This document shows, one piece after another, positions 8,969 to 13,078 of a DNA stretch of 13,078 bases. Position 1 is the first letter of the stretch. Each line of letters opens with the position of its first letter. Made by a program: the position numbers and the translations under genes. The stretch spans positions 1-13,078 of the forward strand of contig JABAYQ010000101.1 in assembly GCA_018608925.1 (NCBI GenBank). Direction: 5' to 3'. The stretch comes from Cryomorphaceae bacterium. Its GTDB lineage: Bacteria; Bacteroidota; Bacteroidia; Flavobacteriales; UBA7312. The notes below the pieces were generated by a model. It did no database searches. It was given only the letters and a program-made list of their open reading frames with translations, and had not been told where the DNA came from.

Positions 8969-8980
8969 AAAAAAAACAAA

Positions 8981-9496
8981 ATGGCTTTAATTAAAGAGGT
9001 TCTTGGCATTAGCCCTAAATTCGGTAAAGATATTTTTCTTGCCGAAAACGCAACTGTTGTCGGTCAGGTCGAAATGGGCGATTATTGTAGTGTTTGGTTT
9101 AATGCTGTAATTCGTGGCGACGTTCATTTTATTAAAATCGGTAATAAAGTTAATATTCAGGATGGAGCTGTAATCCATTGTACTTATAAAAAACACCCAA
9201 CTATTATCGGCAATAATGTTTCTGTAGGTCATAACGCAATAGTACACGGTTGTAATATAAAAGACAACGTTTTAGTGGGCATGGGAGCTATTGTAATGGA
9301 TAATGTGGTGGTAGAGAGCAATACTATTATCGGAGCGGGCTCTGTGGTCTTGCAGAATTGCGTTTTAGAAAGTGGTTGTATTTATGCTGGAGTTCCTGCT
9401 AAAAAAGTAAAAACCTTAAGCCAAGAACAAACTAAAGTTTTAATTGAAGGAATTGCAGATAATTATCTTAAATATTCGGAGTGGTTTAAAGAGTAA
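8981..9496 (+). CDS. Gamma-class carbonic anhydrase family protein (left-handed beta-helix)
   Basis: This is a hexapeptide-repeat protein of the gamma carbonic anhydrase/YrdA/PaaY group, predicted to be a cytoplasmic trimer with metal sites between subunits. From the ATG at 8981 it has 171 residues. Repeats of the form (I/V)GxxxxV run from about residue 20 to 125, followed by a C-terminal helix (about 145-170). Family residues are visible: Arg45 and Asp47 in RGD, Gln60-Asp61 in NIQDG, and the three metal-binding histidines His66, His84 and His89 (GHNAIVHG). The acidic loop carrying the proton-shuttle Glu of Methanosarcina Cam is absent, so this is CamH-like. Such proteins may be active or may have another role, and activity cannot be judged here. 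The frame also opens at a TTG at 8966, but that codon lies within the promoter -7 box. The gene ends inside the tail of the convergent murI. Confidence 0.92.
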   Translation: MALIKEVLGISPKFGKDIFLAENATVVGQVEMGDYCSVWFNAVIRGDVHFIKIGNKVNIQDGAVIHCTYKKHPTIIGNNVSVGHNAIVHGCNIKDNVLVGMGAIVMDNVVVESNTIIGAGSVVLQNCVLESGCIYAGVPAKKVKTLSQEQTKVLIEGIADNYLKYSEWFKE

Positions 9497-10280
9497 CCTC
9501 CTCTAAGTGAATGTTTTCGTTAAAGAAAAACTTTGCCGATTGCTCAAATGAGTCAGTATAATCCGACACATAAAAACGATATTCTGGTTGTTGATCACTT
9601 TTCAAATTTCCTGTTTCTAAAGAATGCAGAACATAATTTGCTACTTGGCTTGCAGAATCAATAACCTCTACCTTATTGTTATAAAATTTTTTAACAATGT
9701 TTTCTATTAAAGGATAATGGGTACAAGCCAAAATTATTTTTTCAATTCCTTTTAAAGCCGGATTTTCTAAATAATTATTTATTACCGTTTGACTGATAGT
9801 GTCATTAATAAAACCTTCTTCAATCATAGGTGCCAAAAGGGGAGTTGCTAAAGTGCTGACCTCAGTATTTGGGTTTTTTTCTTTTATTTTTTTGGAATAA
9901 ACACCTGAATTAATGGTTCCTTTTGTACCTATAATTCCTACTTTTTTAGAATTAGTTTCTTTGCTTAGGTAACGAACAACTGGGTCTATTACATTTACAA
10001 TTGTGGTGTCAGGACAAGATTCTTTGATGTTCTGATAGGCTACCGAAGATGCTGTGTTGCAAGCGATAACAATCATTTTGCAATTTTTCTTAATTAGGAA
10101 ATCGCAGATTTTTTTAGAGTATTCGTTAATTGCTCTTGACGATTTTTCTCCATAAGGCAAATGTTTGGTGTCTCCGAAATAGATAATACTTTCGTTAGGC
10201 AATGCCTTCTTAATGGCATTAGCAACGGTTAGTCCACCTATGCCTGAGTCAAAAATACCTATGGGTTGATTGTTATTCAT
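9486..10280 (-). CDS. murI: Glutamate racemase
   Basis: This cytoplasmic, cofactor-independent racemase converts L-glutamate to D-glutamate for peptidoglycan synthesis. From the ATG at 10280 it has 264 residues, the usual size. Motifs are complete: IGIFDSGIGGLTV with Asp11-Ser12 near the N-terminus, DTKHLPYG (37-44), the first catalytic cysteine Cys74 in ACNTAS, and the second in ACTHYPL (Cys186, with His188). A longer frame opens at a TTG at 10319, but that codon lies in the stem of the terminator that closes the skp gene, so the ATG is preferred. It follows bamA and two skp genes in the same direction, an arrangement common in Bacteroidota. The terminator stands only 17 bases before its start, so expression must come from read-through or a local promoter. 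Its 3' end overlaps the convergent carbonic anhydrase-like gene by 11 bases. Confidence 0.97.
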   Translation of the reverse strand: MNNNQPIGIFDSGIGGLTVANAIKKALPNESIIYFGDTKHLPYGEKSSRAINEYSKKICDFLIKKNCKMIVIACNTASSVAYQNIKESCPDTTIVNVIDPVVRYLSKETNSKKVGIIGTKGTINSGVYSKKIKEKNPNTEVSTLATPLLAPMIEEGFINDTISQTVINNYLENPALKGIEKIILACTHYPLIENIVKKFYNNKVEVIDSASQVANYVLHSLETGNLKSDQQPEYRFYVSDYTDSFEQSAKFFFNENIHLEEVTL

Positions 10281-10285
10281 TGTCT

Positions 10286-10319
10286 GAAAAATAGCATAAA
10301 AAAAGCAGTTTGTTGCCAA
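10286..10319 (-). promoter_or_regulatory. Weak candidate promoter for murI
   Basis: On the minus strand, TATTTTTC at 10293-10286 is one base off the TAnnTTTG -7 consensus. A TTG at 10319-10317 stands 23 bases upstream, within the accepted spacing. The -33 element would be embedded in the stem of the upstream terminator. It is offered only because murI seems to need its own start after that terminator; chance is a real alternative. Confidence 0.2.
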
Positions 10320-10327
10320 ACTGCTTT
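10298..10327 (-). terminator. Intrinsic terminator downstream of the second skp gene
   Basis: An 11-bp perfect stem (10302-10312 paired with 10317-10327, core GCAGTTTG/CAAACTGC) encloses a 4-base loop. On the minus strand it is followed by seven T residues (10304-10298). It begins 18 bases after the stop of the second skp gene and ends 17 bases before the murI ATG. It should close, or attenuate, the bamA-skp-skp transcript. Confidence 0.85.
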
Positions 10328-10345
10328 AAAAGATTTTAAGAGGAA

Positions 10346-10846
10346 TTACATTCCTAATTTTGCTTTTACTTTTTCAATAACATTTTCGCTTTCGTCAACA
10401 TAAAGAAACGATCCTGCTCCAGAATCAAATATGTAAGTGTACTTACCATCTTTTGCTACTTCTTGAATAGCTTCCATTGCTTTGTCTCTAATAGGAGTAA
10501 AAAGTTCTGTTTCTTTTTGTGCTAAAGATTTTTGAGCACTTTGTTGGAAATCAACCATTCTTTTCTGAATGCTTTCTACTTCTCTTATTTTGTCTTCTTT
10601 AACTAATTCAGAATAAGTAGTTTCATTTTGTTGGAAGTCTGTTACTTTTCTTTCATATTCAGACTGCATATCAGATAACTGATTTTCTAATTTTTTAGCA
10701 TAATCTTGAAGTTCTGTTTGCATTGTTACGCTCTCAGGCATGCTTGCTAACAATTCATTCGAATTTAAGTATCCAAATTTAGTTTGTGCTTGTGTAGAAA
10801 ATACAGTTAATGCTGCAATCATTAATGTTAAAAGTCCTTTTTTCAT
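10346..10846 (-). CDS. OmpH/Skp family periplasmic chaperone (second copy)
   Basis: This predicted periplasmic chaperone holds unfolded outer-membrane proteins for delivery to the BAM complex. It has 166 residues, close to E. coli Skp (161). A signal peptide (about 1-20, ending STQA before QTK) is followed by the family start FGYLNSNELLASMPE. A long charged helical coiled-coil region, rich in Gln, Glu and Lys (about 38-115), is followed by the C-terminal strand segment KYTYIFDSGAG. The start codon gives the signal peptide directly. It lies 30 bases after the other skp copy and two genes downstream of bamA. A terminator follows. The two copies share only the family pattern, so they are old paralogues rather than a recent duplication. 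Confidence 0.93.
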   Translation of the reverse strand: MKKGLLTLMIAALTVFSTQAQTKFGYLNSNELLASMPESVTMQTELQDYAKKLENQLSDMQSEYERKVTDFQQNETTYSELVKEDKIREVESIQKRMVDFQQSAQKSLAQKETELFTPIRDKAMEAIQEVAKDGKYTYIFDSGAGSFLYVDESENVIEKVKAKLGM

Positions 10847-10876
10847 TGTTCTCGGTTTTAAATAATTAATTAGTTT

Positions 10877-11383
10877 TTAGTTTCCTAACATCTTTAGGAT
10901 GTCATCACTCTTGTCTAGGTTAGGGTTAGAATAAAGCATTATTAATTCACTCGATTTGTCAAAAATAACGTCGTATCGTTTTTCTTCACAAAAATCGTTA
11001 ACTGCATTAAACACTTTATCTTGTATTGGCTGAACTAGTTCTTTTCGTTTAAGAAATAAGTCACCCTTAGGGCCAAATCTTTTTCGTTGTAATTCTTTTG
11101 CTTCTTTTTCTTTACCAATAATTTCGCTTTCTCTTCTTTGTTTCATGTCTTGAGTAAGAAGAATTTGATCCGCTTGGAATTTTTTGTAAAGTTGGTCAAT
11201 CTCCTCAAAGATTTCTTCAATTTCTGTTTGCCAAATAAGAGATACTTTTTCTAGTTGATCTTGTGCGGACTGGTATTCTGGGATTCTTTCTAATATATAA
11301 TCGCTGTCTACATACGCAAATTTTTGAGCGTAAGAAGTAAGCGTAATTACAGAAAGAAATAATATTGCAAATATATTTTTCAT
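10877..11383 (-). CDS. OmpH/Skp family periplasmic chaperone (first copy)
   Basis: This is a predicted Skp-like holdase for outer-membrane proteins in the periplasm, 168 residues long. A signal peptide (about 1-19, ending LTSYA before QKF) precedes FAYVDSDYILERIPEYQSA, the typical OmpH opening. A charged helical tentacle region (about 40-115) contains a KRFGPKGDLF segment in its second half, and the C-terminal part has RYDVIFDKSS. The ATG lies 16 bases after the bamA stop, so the pair is almost certainly co-transcribed and probably co-expressed. Compared with the second copy it has more Ile, Leu and Trp in the helical part and a longer acidic tail (about 150-168), which hints at different clients or division of labour. 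Confidence 0.93.
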   Translation of the reverse strand: MKNIFAILFLSVITLTSYAQKFAYVDSDYILERIPEYQSAQDQLEKVSLIWQTEIEEIFEEIDQLYKKFQADQILLTQDMKQRRESEIIGKEKEAKELQRKRFGPKGDLFLKRKELVQPIQDKVFNAVNDFCEEKRYDVIFDKSSELIMLYSNPNLDKSDDILKMLGN

Positions 11384-11399
11384 GAGTTTGCTAATTTAA

Positions 11400-13078
11400 T
11401 TAAAATTGTTGATTTATGGAAAAGTGGAACTGGCCACCATTAGCGTCTGGTTTTCCTGGTACATCATCAAAGCCATAACCCCAGTCAACACCCATAATTC
11501 CAATCATTGGTATAGTAATTCTGATACCTACACCTGCCGATCTTTTAATATCAAACGGATTGAATTTGTTAAAATTGTTCCAAGTATTTCCTGCTTCTAA
11601 AAATGCTAGAGCAAAAATTGGTGATTGTGGGTTTAGAGAAAGAGCATATCTCATTTCTAATGTGTACTTATTGTAAATAGTAGCACCATCATCCGGAGAT
11701 AAAGTATTGTTTCCATATCCTCTCAAAGCAACAACCTCTCTGCCATCGAGAGCATATCCGCTTAAGCCATCTCCACCCACGTAATATCTTTCAAATTGAG
11801 ACAAAGATTTTTCCTTTGAATATTTTCCGATAATACCATATTGCAAGTCTGTCTTTAAAACTAATTTTTCTGCAATACTACTAAACCAGTTCGCTCCAAT
11901 ATTCCATTTGTGGTACTCAACCCATTTGTCACGAGCAAGGCCTTCAGGAGTGCTGTAGTCATCAATATTGTCTACTAAAGAATAAGGAGGAGTAAGCTGA
12001 ATTGTTAAATTCATATTAGATCCTTTCCTTGGAAATGTTGGTTGATCTACCGAATTTCTTCCTAACACAAAAGAATAGCTACAATTGTAAAAGACACCTT
12101 CATCGAAGTTTCCTAAGTTATAATTGTCAACCAAATATTTTTTAAAGCTTAGGTTTTGGTATAATGTGAAGAAATCATCCGGAACAGTTAATCTTTTTCC
12201 TAGTCCTAATGATAAGCCTGTAACTTTAAATTCTCCTCTGCCTTCATCATCTTTATCTAAGCCGTTTGTGGTAATAGAATGGTATGCTCCAACGCTTAGG
12301 GCGTTAGGCTTTTTCCCTCCTAACCAAGGCTCAGTAAAGGATATATTGTACGATTGATATTGTATTCCGTTTGAAGAAGCCGACAAACTAAGTCTTTGTC
12401 CGTCACCAGAAGGAAGTGGAGTCCATGCTCCTTTCTTAAAAATATTCCTAGATGAGAAGTTGTTAAACGAAACTCTGAAAGTTCCGATTACTCTATTGGC
12501 ACCCCAACCACCCTGAAGCTCTATCTGGTCAGAAGATTTTTCTTCTACTTTATAGGTTAAATCTACTGTTCCTTTTTGAGCATCTGGCTCTACATCTATA
12601 TCTAGTGTTTCGGGGTTAAAGTAGTTTAGTGTAGCTAATTCTCTGTTGGAACGAATAATTAAAGATCGGTTAAAAAGATCACCAGGTTTTGTTCTGATTT
12701 CTCTCATTATTACGTGATCATTTGTTTTGGTATTACCAATAACAGAAACACGATTTACCCTTGCCTGTATACCTTCATAAATACGGACTTCCATATTTAT
12801 AGTATCGTTATTCACATTCGTTTCGATAGGGTTTACTTGAGAGAATAAATAACCATTATCTAAATACAAGGAGTGAACGTCTCTACTGTCAGGACTACCC
12901 AATAGTCTGGTCTGCATTACCGTTTCGTTGTAAATGTCTCCCTTACTTATGCCAACTAAGTTTGATAATTCTTTATTAGAATATTTTGTGTTTCCTATAA
13001 AAGAAATATCTCCAAAGTAATATGGGTTTCCTTCTTTAATAGTAAGATCTAACAATAGATTTCCTTCTTCATCTACTC
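11400..13078 (-). CDS. bamA: Outer-membrane protein assembly factor BamA (N-terminus outside window)
   Basis: This is the central Omp85 protein of the BAM complex, which folds and inserts beta-barrel proteins into the outer membrane. The frame is open to the right edge (VDEEGNLL before LDLTIKEG), so the signal peptide and first POTRA domains are missing. About 558 residues are visible. They contain one POTRA beginning near KEGNPYYFGDISFIGNTKY and a last POTRA with RVNRVSVIGNTKT to VDLTYKVEEK. The 16-strand barrel follows, with the conserved FTEPWLGGKKP segment and the loop-6 motif LRGY (family consensus V/I-RG-Y/F; the Arg is near codon 445 counted from base 13055). The protein ends in FHFSINQQF with a C-terminal Phe, the standard outer-membrane beta-signal. 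Two skp genes follow at once, matching the known bamA-skp association. Confidence 0.97.
   Translation of the reverse strand, partial: VDEEGNLLLDLTIKEGNPYYFGDISFIGNTKYSNKELSNLVGISKGDIYNETVMQTRLLGSPDSRDVHSLYLDNGYLFSQVNPIETNVNNDTINMEVRIYEGIQARVNRVSVIGNTKTNDHVIMREIRTKPGDLFNRSLIIRSNRELATLNYFNPETLDIDVEPDAQKGTVDLTYKVEEKSSDQIELQGGWGANRVIGTFRVSFNNFSSRNIFKKGAWTPLPSGDGQRLSLSASSNGIQYQSYNISFTEPWLGGKKPNALSVGAYHSITTNGLDKDDEGRGEFKVTGLSLGLGKRLTVPDDFFTLYQNLSFKKYLVDNYNLGNFDEGVFYNCSYSFVLGRNSVDQPTFPRKGSNMNLTIQLTPPYSLVDNIDDYSTPEGLARDKWVEYHKWNIGANWFSSIAEKLVLKTDLQYGIIGKYSKEKSLSQFERYYVGGDGLSGYALDGREVVALRGYGNNTLSPDDGATIYNKYTLEMRYALSLNPQSPIFALAFLEAGNTWNNFNKFNPFDIKRSAGVGIRITIPMIGIMGVDWGYGFDDVPGKPDANGGQFHFSINQQF

Noticed and set aside
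9508..9532. A GTTTTC...GAAAAAC inverted repeat that might be a terminator for the carbonic anhydrase-like gene
   Set aside because: The stem is short, AT-only apart from its ends, imperfect, and lacks a following T tract; it lies within murI coding sequence.
10281..10319. A 13-residue N-terminal extension of murI from a TTG at 10319
   Set aside because: The codon sits in the stem of an intrinsic terminator, and the family N-terminus (IGIFDSGIGG) begins just after the ATG at 10280.
1..13078. Search for CRISPR arrays, tRNA or rRNA genes, insertion sequences, phage or defence genes, and a novel multi-gene system
   Set aside because: No regularly spaced repeats, no terminal inverted repeats with transposase, no RNA gene patterns and no defence domains were seen. 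Coding density is high and nearly every gene is a common housekeeping or envelope gene.

Overview
The window is an ordinary-looking, AT-rich chromosomal segment from a member of the Bacteroidota, most likely Flavobacteriales. Four things point there: a C-terminal sorting domain of the type IX secretion system (gliding-motility type), the order bamA - ompH/skp - ompH/skp - murI, the lack of clear Shine-Dalgarno sequences, and promoter boxes matching the Bacteroidota -7 consensus TAnnTTTG. There are ten protein genes, two of them cut by the window ends. I see no RNA gene, CRISPR array, insertion sequence, phage gene or defence gene.

Left part, plus strand (1-4936): the 3' part of a short-chain-type polyprenyl diphosphate synthase, then sucA and sucB, the E1 and E2 subunits of the 2-oxoglutarate dehydrogenase complex. 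sucA and sucB are 10 bases apart and close with a strong hairpin terminator built on a perfect 24-bp palindrome. No E3 (lpd) gene or succinyl-CoA synthetase gene is present here.

Middle part, minus strand (8923 down to 4989): an Nfu-type Fe-S scaffold gene, a small outer-membrane beta-barrel gene overlapping it by 8 bases, and a large secreted multidomain protein (propeller-like region, Ig-like and PKD-like modules, type IX sorting domain). All three read toward the sucB terminator, which may serve both strands. Divergent from nfu is a gamma-class carbonic anhydrase-like gene. The two genes share a compact intergenic region with back-to-back promoter boxes.

Right part, minus strand (13078 down to 9486): the outer-membrane assembly cluster bamA (5' end outside the window), two tandem Skp/OmpH periplasmic chaperones, a terminator, and murI (glutamate racemase). 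This links outer-membrane protein assembly to peptidoglycan precursor supply. murI and the carbonic anhydrase gene converge and overlap by 11 bases.

Several of the longest open frames begin at TTG codons that lie inside promoter boxes or a terminator stem. I therefore moved the starts of nfu, the carbonic anhydrase gene, murI and the barrel gene to downstream ATGs. I found no clear evidence of a novel system. The most interesting points are the uncharacterised type IX cargo with its barrel neighbour, the compact divergent promoter, and the terminator just upstream of murI.
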